Assembly (NCBI GenBank): GCA_019188255.1
Contig: JAETXT010000004.1
Span: 2,852,001 to 2,916,000 of the forward strand
Source: Verticillium longisporum
Lineage: Eukaryota; Ascomycota; Sordariomycetes; Glomerellales; Plectosphaerellaceae
Length of the DNA stretch: 64,000 nt
Direction of reading: 5' to 3'
Position 1 is the stretch's first letter. Each line of letters opens with the position of its first letter. The notes beneath the pieces are model-generated. The model ran no database searches. It had not been told where the DNA came from and saw only the letters and a program-made list of their open reading frames with translations. A program made the position numbers and the translations under genes. Below, one piece after another: positions 43,566 to 53,670 of this stretch.

Positions 43566-44500
43566 ATGGCGAGTGCATATAATCGGGAGCAACTGGGTCT
43601 ATTCTTCGATCATGTTGAATTCCCTCACCATTTTCGTCATGTGCCGCCGAGTCTTGAGGTTTTTGCAGCTCTTCGCACGCATGTCATTTCGAAGCTTCCA
43701 TACGAAACCCTTTCTCTACATTACAATCCCAGTCATGAAATTGACCTAGACCCGCAAACCCTTTTCCAGAAGATTGTGTTGAACAAGCGTGGCCGAGGAG
43801 GATTTTGCATGGAACTCGCCATTTGTACAACCATGTTCTTCGAGCGATGGGGTTCGCCGCTTCCACCGTCGGAGTGAGGACTCGTTTAAGGACCGAAGGA
43901 CTCCCTAGGACGGTTCTCCGGGTGGTTAGATCACTCACGAATAAATTCTAGAAATCTATCCTAATCATTACACAAGGGGGCACATTGTCAACATCATCAC
44001 GTTTCCGAACGCAACCAAATATCATTCTGACGTCGCTTTCGGTGCGGCGCAATCTTGCCCATGCCACTTATTGAGGGCCTCGCACATCTGAACCTCGTTC
44101 GTCTCTGCCGTGAGTGGCTGCCACATCAAGTCCATCGCGTTCAAGAAAGCAAGCAATGGATTTACCAGTACCGCAACAGTCAAGCTGTTGGATGGAACAC
44201 ATTCTATGCATTCGCTGAAACTGAGTTGCTACAGCCGGACTGGGGTGTGGTGAACTTTTGGATGAGCAAACATCCCAACAGCAACCAGCTTAAGAGATTG
44301 CTGATTGTTAGTTCCTTCGGAGGCAGAAGGTAGGCGGCTTGCCATTTGAGCAAGAGATGTACGGAAAGCGGATGCTGATCAATGGGACGATGAAGGAGAA
44401 CCTCGGTGGAAGAACGGAGACACTGAGAGTGTGTGAGTCTGAGGGAGACAGCTGTCAGATAGCCCTGCAGAGCCACCGAACAGGGGGACCGGTTAGGGGC
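43566..44500 (+). pseudogene. arylamine N-acetyltransferase relic with several frameshifts
   Basis: The frame from ATG 43566 gives MASAYNREQLGLFFDHVEF and reaches the active-site segment RGRGGFCMEL (Cys codon 43806-43808). It is then shifted near 43817-43822. The protein continues in other frames: MGFAASTVGVRTRLRTEGLP from 43847, HIVNIITFPNATKY from 43981 (active-site His, with the DVAFG Asp region), MPLIEGLAHLNL from 44055 with WIYQYRN, and EMYGKRMLINGTMKENLGG from about 44350. At least four frame changes are needed, with stops between them. NAT enzymes acetylate aromatic amines and hydrazines with acyl-CoA and, in some fungi, detoxify plant benzoxazolinones. All parts are in family order, so this is a once complete, now dead gene. 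Confidence 0.87.
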
Positions 44501-44962
44501 TATGGACTACGAGAACGTGTATATAGGGACTGCGGAGGGCCAGAATTCAGATGTATTACAACCCCATACCTATCATCTATTGCCTGCGGACCACGTATGG
44601 AAGACCTCTTCCCTCTGCCCCAAACCACGCACTGACAGCAGGCTGCGACAGACAGAAATCATGTGCATCCAGCCAGCTGTCTGTCGTTTCCTTCTGGGCG
44701 TACTGGGCATAGAACTTATCCAGTGACTGGTTCAATTCTATTCAGTGTTAGCGCCGTGACTTGGCAAGATGGATAGAAGTGCTCAGACCTTGTAGCGGCA
44801 TGCCATGTGATGGCTGAAGCGTGAACCTGGACATGTACTCGTTGATGAGGATGAGATGGCTAGGGATTGGGGTTCCTATCGTTTACGTTAGGTTAGACGG
44901 GTATTGCATTCATGGAATCCGCTCCTACCCTGAGCGATAGTGTATATAAATAGCGTATTAAC
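44501..44962. other. NAT relic flank up to transposable element 1
   Basis: No supported gene. The eight bases GTATTAAC at 44955-44962 are the left target-site duplication of the element that follows. Confidence 0.45.
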
Positions 44963-45641
44963 TAGCGCTACCGTTAATTCAATTAATTTAAATATTAGGG
45001 GTGGAATTGACTATTTAATATATTTCGGACTATAGATTTAACTATTTAGATTAATTAATTGGATTTAATACGGTTTAAATTAGTAAATAAAGCTATCGCT
45101 AATTAGATAATATATATAGAAATAGCTATAGCTCTAGGGGGCTAGGTCTAGTAGGCATTATACTAGGAATACTTAATAGAAGCTATATAGCTATTCTATA
45201 GGTATAAGATAGATGAATTTAGCTATCTAGGTAGGTAGGCTACGTAGGCTTAAGTAAGTAGAAGTAGGTTATATACCTATAGGCAGGTTACATACCTATA
45301 GGCAGGTCACGTACCTATAGGCAGGTTACGTACCTATAGGCAAGTCATATGCTTATAGACAGGTTACGTGCCTATAGGTCAGGCTACAGGCCAGGCCACA
45401 GGCGGCTATAAGGCAGGGCCATAGGGCAGGCTATTCTATTCCGTAATAACGTGCAACTCTATTTTTTAGTTATATAATCTACCAGAATATAGAAATCCTA
45501 AGATTTATATATAACTTAATAGCATTTAAATAGTTAATTAATTCGAATAGGGTAATTTAACTATTTAAATCGTGAAATAGGTATAGTTTAATTAGTTATT
45601 TAACTATTTGAATTAATAGGATTAAATTAACGGCAGCGCTA
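44963..45641. mobile_element. hAT-like non-autonomous DNA transposon, copy 1 (679 bases)
   Basis: The ends are inverted repeats: left TAGCGCTACCGTTAATTCAA, right AATTAACGGCAGCGCTA. The flanks are a perfect 8-base duplication GTATTAAC at 44955-44962 and 45642-45649, the length made by hAT-type transposases. There is no transposase frame, so it is non-autonomous. It is strongly AT-rich with C-to-T/G-to-A differences from copy 2, consistent with RIP. Confidence 0.9.
45265..45390. repeat. 19-base minisatellite inside element 1
   Basis: About six tandem copies of a unit close to GTTACGTACCTATAGGCAG, with small C/T and G/A differences, including one copy near 45345-45365 that is the most altered. 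It lies within the hAT-like element. Confidence 0.8.
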
Positions 45642-46956
45642 GTATTAACCTCGTGGCCTTCGTCTTCTCGGTTAAGTATGTTATCGAAGTGCATGCGAAT
45701 GAGCTCTTGCATTATGAACGTGTTGGGGAATATGATGGTGCTATTCGAGACTATTAAGGGTTCAGTACTGTGTTCTATGAAGGCGGCCAGACTACTAACT
45801 AGATCTGTTGAAGGCCGGATATATAAGGCTACTGGGTTCCGTAGTCACCCCTTCGTCAGAGATATTATGCGGCCTCTCATCGTCCTCCTGATAGTCGAAT
45901 AGGGACGACGTGGGCCGAGGGGAGTAGTAGTGCAGAGTGGCAGGGAACGACGAGTATATTGCTTTGGCTGAAAATTGTCGTCGAGCTAACGATTGCGGTC
46001 GGGTTTGGAGGATAGTGCTGTGAGCACGCTTGAATATGGCGGCAAAGGGACGGTTTATCTTCGTATTTGGAGTTGACGGGATGATGAGAATCGCTACTCG
46101 TAGGCAGGTAACAAACAAATGGCCCAACAGGTCTCGGTATTCACTTAGGTACCTTAGGTACCTGACCTTACAGGTACCTAGATACCTTAGGTACCTCGTT
46201 TGGCTGAGCGTGCACAGTGACCTATCGGATAAACCCAGCGCAGCCCCGGGCCCACCTTCAGTGGCCGCACATGGCCTGGGGGCAGAGGCTCTCAACCAAC
46301 TCCCAGTGGCGCAGATGTATGAAACAACCTTGCACATGTATCATGAAAGAAACCGGAATTCAAAGATCGTTGGTCTCACAACGGCCGTGACTTTTGCTAT
46401 CTGTCAGAGATTGGCATCTCCTTGTCCATGTCAGCCTATACTGACCCTTGTTAATCCGATTTAGCCCACTCCGGTGCATTTTGGCCCGTGTTGGTAGCCG
46501 GACAGGATATCACTAACGATGGTGGAGAGAAGGTAAGGTAATCATGAAATTGGACGACCTCATCTTTAAGAGTTACCCGCTCGGCCCCGCCAGTACTGCC
46601 CGGGGCGCCGGGTTTGCGTGGCCATCTCCGTGGCTGAGCTGACAGCTGCGATGTAGAGGACAGCCACCTTTCGCGCGCAGCAGCTCCCGGCTGTATCCAA
46701 GGCCAGGGTTGACTTCTTTATGTTGCGGGTTCCTGTTCACCCAGTTTCGGGTTCACTGTGCGTCATCTGCGGCAGACGTTGAGGCTGGGCATCAGATTGG
46801 CATGCCCAGGGCGGCGTTTCGCGCGGTGCCTTTATAAGGGGAAATATCGAATATCCGGCTTCTTGCGTGATACCTTGCGTGATAGTAGCCGTGCGGAAAA
46901 CCCCTATCTATTGTTATAACGATAACAAGGAGAAGCGGGGGCAGTCAACTTCGTTG
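45642..46956. other. gene-poor stretch between element 1 and the Tse2-like relic
   Basis: Begins with the right target-site duplication of element 1. Short frames on both strands lack motifs; one on the minus strand (46337-45795) owes part of its length to the GGTACC cluster. No gene is supported. Confidence 0.4.
46145..46196. repeat. cluster of TTAGGTACC palindromic motifs
   Basis: The motif TAGGTACC, or its near relatives, occurs five times within about 52 bases in both orientations. It could form hairpins. Function is unknown. Confidence 0.75.
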
Positions 46957-47633
46957 CTAAATCTTCCGAAAATTCGAGTCCTCGGTCGCTCTTGGATACG
47001 TTTGCAGCTACTGCTCCCTCGTGAATACCTTGGCATTGGCTATGAAGAAGCGTGTTATCTTCGCGTCCAGCTCTTTCAAAGTGGATTAGTCTTCAATCGC
47101 AGCATCCAAAACACATAAGGACTCACCTTTAAGACCTATTGCCGTTTATGGCTGCAGGGAGTAGTGGTCTGACCGCTCGTGGACTAGGAGAAGGTCTTTA
47201 GGAAGTGTGGTCCCTTTACCGCATTTGTTAATATCTCTTTGTCATCGCGTTAGGGGTAAAAGGGTGTAGTTGAGTGTTGTTCACTTACCCTCGGCAACTG
47301 AATAGACAATGGTGTCATTGCCACGGAAACGCCACGACACTAGCGATTGCTGGTAGGGCGAATTGGGCCTCATGGATGCGCCATTCGGAGCTAGTACGGC
47401 TATGGTTAGGATCAGCAGGATATGAAGCGGCTCGAAGTCTCCTTTCGGGATGACTGACCTATGTAGTTGGATGGCTCGAGAGCTTTCGGTTGGACGACTC
47501 CATTCTCCACTACAATGTCGTATGTCCGTCGGCTGGGGGACCAGGCGCGCACCTTGACTGCATAGCCGTTATTCACGCGAAAGAGTTCCTTGGGGAACCT
47601 TTTGAACACGGAAACCAGACTAGGCGTCGACAT
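46957..47633 (-). pseudogene. relic of a Tse2-type ADP-ribosyltransferase toxin-domain gene
   Basis: The start codon is at 47633. Exon 1 (47633-47459) encodes MSTPSLVSVFKRFPKELFRV and a following YDIVVENGVVQPKAL segment. A 59-base intron (47458-47400) precedes exon 2 (47399-47290), which carries the GASMRPNSPYQQ motif. Further intron-like gaps separate later blocks, with LLLVHERSDHYSLQ near 47150-47190 and a last block ending at 46957. This order matches the fungal Tse2-like ADP-ribosyltransferase family as I remember it. The frame is interrupted by TAA at 47146-47148 and TAG at 47008-47010, so the gene is broken. The family is related by fold to a bacterial type VI toxin; the role of the fungal members is not known to me. 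Identification rests on motif recall. Confidence 0.68.
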
Positions 47634-48307
47634 CTTCAGGATAGGGCTCTGTGGTGGTGATGGCGGTGGTGATGGCGGTGGTGATGCTGCGAACGATGTT
47701 GCCTTGAACTCGAATTCGTCGAGGTGAAGAGTTGACCTGTCGGTGCCTTAGGCAATAATTGTACAATCGGGCGAATGAATGCCTTGTGACAATGAGGTTC
47801 AGCTAGGCTCACCCCGATGCTTATGCATGATTTCGAGACTCGGCTTCAATCATGGGTAAATAATGGATTGAACACCAGCAGACGGGGTAAAAGTGTCTGG
47901 GTGGGCATCCGACACGCTCTCAGGATAGGAAAGGGCTGTAGTCCCACTATTGGCATGCTCATTCAAAACGGTTGAACCTATGGAAACAAATGCTGCATCA
48001 TAAAGCCGATCTAGTTATCATTTTCATAACACGCTGCAATTTATGAAATACGTCCTTCTTGGAATTGCTTGAGTATGCTTAATGGATCGTGAATGTTTCG
48101 CTCGGGGTCGAATTCAAGTTAAATGTTATGTCCCCAAGTGTCGAGAATAGAGGCGCTTGCGCTTACGCATTCTTGTGAAAGTTGGTGCAAGGGTTCAAAA
48201 CTGGGCAATATGCGGCTGACAGGGAACTTCCTGCGGCAAAGCAACAACCCCACCGTAGGCGCTCGTGAACCAGCATTCATCTCTCGGCATCGAGCTCCAC
48301 GGACAGA
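47634..48307. other. intergenic between the Tse2-like relic and the HET gene
   Basis: Divergent spacer. A 12-base GGTGGTGATGGC-type repeat occurs about three times at 47652-47690, just upstream of the relic's start. No gene is supported. Confidence 0.45.
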
Positions 48308-50862
48308 ATGGACTACCTTGCGACACCGAAAAGCTCGAGACTCTCGCCTGTCATTGTACCTTATTTGCCGGGGTTTAGTCTCGATGACGACGACTTCAGC
48401 TCGTACCCATACCGTGCCGGCTGCGGACAAAAGCAGACCCTTGACATCACACTCCCCGCCCGAAAGCTTGCCAGCCTCGCCCAAGAATGGCTGTTCTTCG
48501 GTCTTATTGACGGTCTACTCGGCTGTTCTGTGGAAAGATCTCGATTCATCAGCAGCGACGGGCAATCGATCGATGCCACGGCCTTGGAGGCAATTATGAC
48601 CCAGGTCACTCTTGACCTTCGATCAGCATACAGCCAAGGGCGTATCGAGACAATCCAGCACAGACTTCATACGGCGGTCGCCGCCAGCAAGAGGCTGGAA
48701 CGGGTGGTCACGGACGATGAGCCGAGCATTGCCGTCTTCCTGTCAATCAGAATCCTGACGGACTTCATCAGCGGCTTCATCGACACTGGCTTGCTGGCCG
48801 GAGATTTCTATGGCTTGACAACAACTACACTGACATCGACTCGGGCTCCTCATGTCACAGTGCTTGAGGACGCGTCTGTTAAGCTTGATGAACTGACACC
48901 TGTGCAACGACTGCTATTTGACCGGCTCAAAGGCAATGGCTGGTGTCACTCACAGATTATCACCGTCTTTTGCCGCACCGAGCACCTCATGGTCTACTAT
49001 CTCAGCTTTCTGGACCGTGATGAGGGCCCTGATATAAACCATGGGTCCTGTACCTATCTCCTCTGCAAAGCATACAACACCAGCGCGTCCACCAAGAGCG
49101 CGCGTCATGTTGTTGACGGATGTCAGTGCGCTCTGGTCAGCCTGCCTGAGAAGGAACTTGTGCGTATTATCGAGAGTGATAAGATTCCGCTGGTGACAAT
49201 CAAGATAGCGGCGGATGAAGAAGCTTTCTTAGAACTCGAGGCTTGCTCAACGTTTTCGGATGCGCAATACACAGCCATGTCACATGTGTGGATTGACGGA
49301 ATGGGCAACCCCGAAAAAACGCACTGCCGACATGCCGGCTCACCAGGATCGCCAAATCCCTATCGTCGCATGACGAACCCGGCGAGAAGTTCATTCAAAC
49401 GCTTAAACGAAGCCCACTCTTCTGGATGGATACTCTCTGCATTCCTGTGTCTCCACAATATGCCAACATAAGACAGAAAGCCATCAGCAAAATGGCACTT
49501 ATCTATACTGCAGCCGCTCAGGTCCTCGTTGTGGATCGTGATTTGGAAAATATGAGCATCGCAAAGCGCTCTACTGCGGAATTGACCGCGTGGACGGCAA
49601 CTTCAAAATGGAACACGCGTTGCTGGACCTTGCAAGAAGGGGTTCTTGCACGAAACTGCCTTTTTCAGTTCAAAGACACGGTTGTCCCGATCACTGTTGA
49701 GGATCGTTTCGTGCAAAACATGAAGATGTTCGCCTATGAAAAGCCATTCTGGTACGGCCCTGTGATAGGGGTCTACTGGTTCGGTGAGCGTCTCGGGTGG
49801 ACCACCATTTCTGCCGCGAATCGGTGGATTGACGGACCGCCAACCAACCACGCCACTGTTGCAAATGGTGGCCTGTTCTACGGCACCGAGCCAGCAGAAA
49901 ATATTACAAAAGACCTGATCCATTGTGCCTTAAGGTTGGCGACAAGCTCAATCTCGGCTCAGAGGCGACCCTTAGAACGGTTCTGGCGTAATGCCGCTCC
50001 ACCGACCCCTGAGGTCAAGTATCTACGCCTTCTAGATATATGGAACCTCCTCGGTCGGCGGCATACTACCAAGGCCGAGGATCTTCCAGACATCATTGCC
50101 AATCTGACGGATGTCAGGGCTTCCCGACTGAGAGACTTTGACGAGTCAGTTGACAGAATCAAGGTCATTCTTAACTGCATGGATACATTTCCCGCTGAAA
50201 TCATGTACAAAGACTATCCCAGACCTCGCGCAGGCAAAAACTCCGCCGATCGATGGATTCCCTCGAGTCCTGGACCAGAACAGGTATTCGGAGACGCGCG
50301 AGTGTCGCCCAAGCCTGATGGACTTCTTATGCATTCGGAGGCCTGGCTCACGTCGAGGGTCTTGAAGTCTGGAATCTTGTTGACAGAGCCAGGTGCCATG
50401 CTTCTATCGACCCTCCGCATTCGTATGACCCGGAAAGAAACCAATTTTGAAGTCACTCTGAACTGCCTACTACCAGAACAGGATGAATTCCTGAGGAATG
50501 AAGGCCAGCAAGCCTGTCTGATGCTCGACATACACGTTCCGAAAGTCCAAGGCAAACTCGGTCAGATGACTGATGAGGTGCTGGTTCGTGGAGCCAGGTT
50601 ATTGCTTCTCTTGTCAAGCGAATTTGGTAAGAAGCATGGAACTGTGCGCGCAAGGTTCGATTGTCCTCTTCGGGGGGTTGCTCGAGTCTGCAAAGAGAAA
50701 CAGACCGTGCCTACGGTGGTCATCCAACCCCCTTTGATCGCTTTACGGAAATTGCCACCCGTTTGCGACACGTTCATTGAGCAATGTGAGCCAGCACTCC
50801 TCCTGCGTCACAGATATTCGTTTTTTGACATGTTTCATAAGCCCTTGATGAAAGGGTTCTAA
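48308..50862 (+). pseudogene. HET-domain (heterokaryon incompatibility) gene with a one-base frameshift
   Basis: The frame from ATG 48308 encodes MDYLATPKSSRLSP, a Cys/His-containing N-terminal part and, at residue 321, the HET-domain signature YTAMSHVWIDGMGNPE. It then runs out of frame. The same domain continues in the +2-shifted frame (NALPTCRLTRIAKS, then FWMDTLCIPV and CWTLQEGVLARNCLFQF) to a stop at 50862. The shift falls at the A-run 49314-49319, which is one base short. HET domains trigger cell death or growth arrest when unlike strains fuse. The C-terminal 350 residues are unfamiliar. One indel in a homopolymer is the only break found, so an assembly error or recent inactivation are equally possible; with it corrected the gene would be about 850 residues. 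It is not AT-shifted. Confidence 0.82.
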
Positions 50863-50924
50863 AGGCTTGCACGAACGGTGGCAAAGACGTCAACATTTCC
50901 AGGTACCCAGATAAGCGACCACTC

Positions 50925-51356
50925 ATGCGCCAACTGAAATTTGGTTCAACAAACTTGACAGTCCTTGTTGGCTTGATCATGGTCCTCAAAGCCAAATACT
51001 CATGCGGTCTGCAACGCACCGTTCTCATGCGACTTGCTGACGTGATTGGCATGAGTGGACCTTTCCTTCTCGTTCATTTCATGCGTTTCATCAGCTACTT
51101 GGAGGAGGTCGACATGCTCAACAGGCGCAAGGCGATGTTTGAGGAGGGTTTGACGCGGGGCCAGGTAATCGGCAGTTGGTGGGTGAAGCTGTCACTGATT
51201 TTGCTGCCGAATGTGACACTGGCTATCGGCTTGGTTACCTCCATTTTGCTGGGCACTTTGGCATTCGACTGGGACAAAGGGTTTATGAGAGAGTGGGCGT
51301 ATTATAGCTATTTTAGTCCTGGACCTGGGGACTATGTGGGCCGTTGTCACAGGTGA
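50925..51356 (+). CDS. hypothetical membrane protein fragment or continuation of the HET gene
   Basis: 143 residues from ATG 50925. Two hydrophobic stretches are visible (NLTVLVGLIMVLKA and LSLILLPNVTLAIGLVTSIL), suggesting membrane segments. The same frame is open upstream to at least 50850 (KACTNGGKDVNISRYPDK), overlapping the end of the HET gene in another frame. This may be the original C-terminal part of that protein after a second frameshift, or a separate decayed gene. I do not recognise it. Confidence 0.4.
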   Translation: MRQLKFGSTNLTVLVGLIMVLKAKYSCGLQRTVLMRLADVIGMSGPFLLVHFMRFISYLEEVDMLNRRKAMFEEGLTRGQVIGSWWVKLSLILLPNVTLAIGLVTSILLGTLAFDWDKGFMREWAYYSYFSPGPGDYVGRCHR

Positions 51357-51951
51357 CTGGCGGGATGCTGAATTCTAGAGTTGCTACAACTCATGTTACC
51401 TAAGGTAGGCGCAACTGTCAGAGCAAGGTTGTACGCAGAGTGCAGTGGTATTCTGCAGATTGGTACCACAATCAAATGTTAGGTACATGGTAAAATAACA
51501 TCCGAGAACTGAAACTTTACAGTTGAGAATGTCGCCCGTCCCCAAAGTCGCATGCCTCTACAGTCTCGTGTAACCCGTTGTGTCGTACACGCCTTGCGAT
51601 ATAAAAAGAACACATACATCAATGTTCTTTGAGTCATGATGGAGCCGCGGCTATGCACTTTCACACGTAGTAGAGATGAGGCATCCGCCTGGTAGGCCTT
51701 CGTTCAAGTCCAACCCTGTAGACAATGAGCTGCCACTTGCGCTCTTTGGGGTCAAGTCAGCGTGTCAGTAAATCGTTGAATGAGGACAAGGACACGTTAA
51801 TGACAGTGATTCCTTTCACGATTATTTTGCAAATGGGCAGAAAAAAAGCAGCACGCCGGCCTGCCGCACAGTTAAGGATGTTTTTGCACAAAGATAAGGC
51901 TACGGCTCTAGTGCGGCTAGTAATAGAGTCGGGTCTTGGGGACCAGGCAGG
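51357..51951. other. flank of transposable element 2
   Basis: No supported gene. The segment from about 51890 is related to the interior of element 1. The last eight bases (CAGGCAGG, 51944-51951) are the left target-site duplication of element 2. Confidence 0.5.
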
Positions 51952-52422
51952 CAGCGCTGCCGTCAATTCAATCAATTCAAATATCGGGGTCGTATTTGAC
52001 TATTTGATATATTTACGGCTATAGATTTGATTAATTGAATTATTTAATTGGATTTAATAGTATTTAGTTAAATATTAGAGGTTCTATGAGATTTTTCTAA
52101 GGAGATTTTAAAGATTTTAAAGCACTTTAAGACCTAAGAAGAAGCCTTAATAAGCTAGATATCTTACTAAGCTAGATACCTTACTAAGCTAGATATTATT
52201 ATTAAGCTAGATATTATTACTAAGTTAAATATTACTAAGCTAGATACTACTAAGATATACCCTCGGATTAATATAGGCCCGAAATCTGAATTCTACTTAA
52301 TAAGTTTTAAATAATTAATTAATCCGTATAGGGCTATTTGACTGTTTGAATCGTGAAATCAGAGTGATTTGATTAGTTGTTTGACTGTTTGAATTGATAG
52401 GTTTGAATTGACAGCAGCGCTG
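51952..52422. mobile_element. hAT-like non-autonomous DNA transposon, copy 2 (471 bases)
   Basis: Left end CAGCGCTGCCGTCAATTCAA and right end GAATTGACAGCAGCGCTG are inverted repeats. The perfect 8-base duplication CAGGCAGG flanks it at 51944-51951 and 52423-52430. Its ends are less mutated than those of copy 1. The middle contains several copies of a TTACTAAGCTAGATA-type motif (about 52150-52255). No transposase frame is present. Confidence 0.92.
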
Positions 52423-52430
52423 CAGGCAGG

Positions 52431-52565
52431 CGTCACGCCAAGAACACACAGCAGAAGCTCTATGGCTGTTCTGTAGGTGTAAGATAGATGAATTAGTCTA
52501 TCTGGGTAGGTAGGCCACGTAGGCTGATATAGATAACGTAGGCACGTGCCTATAGCTCAGGCTGC
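52431..52565. repeat. sequence shared with the interior of element 1
   Basis: TGTAAGATAGATGAATTAG and the following GGTAGGTAGGCCACGTAGGCT closely match GTATAAGATAGATGAATTTA and GGTAGGTAGGCTACGTAGGCT at about 45200-45250 inside element 1. Differences are mostly C/T and G/A. Together with the matching left flank (about 51890-51943), this suggests element 2 inserted into another copy of that sequence. Confidence 0.7.
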
Positions 52566-52949
52566 GTCTCCTCGTCACTAGAATAATCGCAGGAGGCATC
52601 ATCTCTATACATGATTGCGTTAATGTAGACGAACGTATCAACGTTAGAGTGGCAACCGTCTCACGAGACGAGCAACCACATTGTCTGGCTCAGCGGGTTT
52701 CCATGGGGTTCTATAAGCTTCAACTCTGGTGGGCGTGAACGATATATTACTGAGGTACCTAGGCAAGGCTACCACGGTCCGTTGGACTATGGTCACGTGA
52801 CTGAGCCGCGGCTTGCTGTCTTTCCTGTCGACCGACGTCTTCTCTCTTCTTGCTCCTTCCTCTGTGAAATCAACTGGTCGAGTTCCACTTGCCCGTACAA
52901 AGCAAGGTACTCATCATCAGTCAGGCCGGCGGTCTCAGGCTGTCTACCA
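52566..52949. other. unassigned stretch
   Basis: No gene or repeat is recognised here. Confidence 0.35.
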
Positions 52950-53590
52950 AATGGTATGTGTTCAAGGTATTGAACAAGGGCCGGATATACTGTTTTGGGG
53001 TCTCTGTGATGTGGTCTCAGTCAGTTCAAGTTACGTGTCGTAGATTCTGTCGTTTTACTTACAGCTTATTCCCATCCCACCTATAGACCCTGACCTCGGG
53101 GGCTTTTCCTTCGCTCGCCCCATTATCCAAGAGGAAGTAGCATTTGGCGTTGTCCGCTTCATATAACCCCAGAGAATTGAAAAAGTCTTGGTTGTCGTCG
53201 AAGTCTCGATCCCATTCATGCCTGCAAATCAGACCCGCCATGGTTTTTCTTCGTTCTGCTGGTTTGCCGGGAATCAATTGCGACTGGCACTTCACGACGA
53301 TTCGTTGCGCCATAATCGTAACACTGGTGACCCTAATCTGCCCATGCACTGTGGGGGGTATCATCAGCCTTGACTCTTCGGCATCAATTTCATCAAAGCC
53401 ATGACGTACAATGAGTAGGTATTGGCTGCGTAGTCACTCGCTCGAATCAGGCGGTGTAGCGTAAGAGCACTCCGGGCACTTGACTTTCCGGCGAGTCGTG
53501 TGTTTCGCCAAGTTCGGGCAGTTATCGAGCCCGTGTTCATCGCATTCGCTACAGGCGTCAAAGGTCAGATGCCCACAGGTACACTAATGG
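52950..53590 (-). pseudogene. candidate multi-exon gene or relic with a Cys/His cluster
   Basis: On the minus strand, after a splice acceptor-like CATTAG near 53590, a frame encodes CTCGHLTFDACSECDEHGL and then CPNLAKH and VKCPEC, a plausible zinc-binding module. Further downstream a frame with AGLICRHEWDRDFDDNQDFF and EVRVYRWDGNKL ends at a GTAAGT donor near 53062. A third block around 53002-52953 encodes PKQYIRPLFNTLNTYHL. The three blocks could be exons of one small gene, but I could not join the first two in frame, so decay is likely. The upstream exon, if any, may be separated by the LINE insertion. I do not recognise the family. Confidence 0.4.
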
Positions 53591-53659
53591 CACATGGTCT
53601 GTGCGCTGAAACATCACTTATTAATAGTTCTCCAGGTGGGCACCGAATTCGCTCCTAGC

Positions 53660-53670
53660 TGTAACGTACC
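53660..53670. repeat. left target-site duplication of the LINE
   Basis: TGTAACGTACC, identical to 59258-59268 on the other side of the element. Confidence 0.88.

Noticed and set aside
45795..46337. 180-residue minus-strand frame with RYLRYL repeats
   Set aside because: The repeats are a translation of the GGTACC cluster; no start context, homology or splice support.
51666..51722. GTTCAAGTCCAACC resembles a tRNA T-arm/B box
   Set aside because: The flanking bases do not pair as a T stem, and no acceptor stem or A box is found at the right distance.
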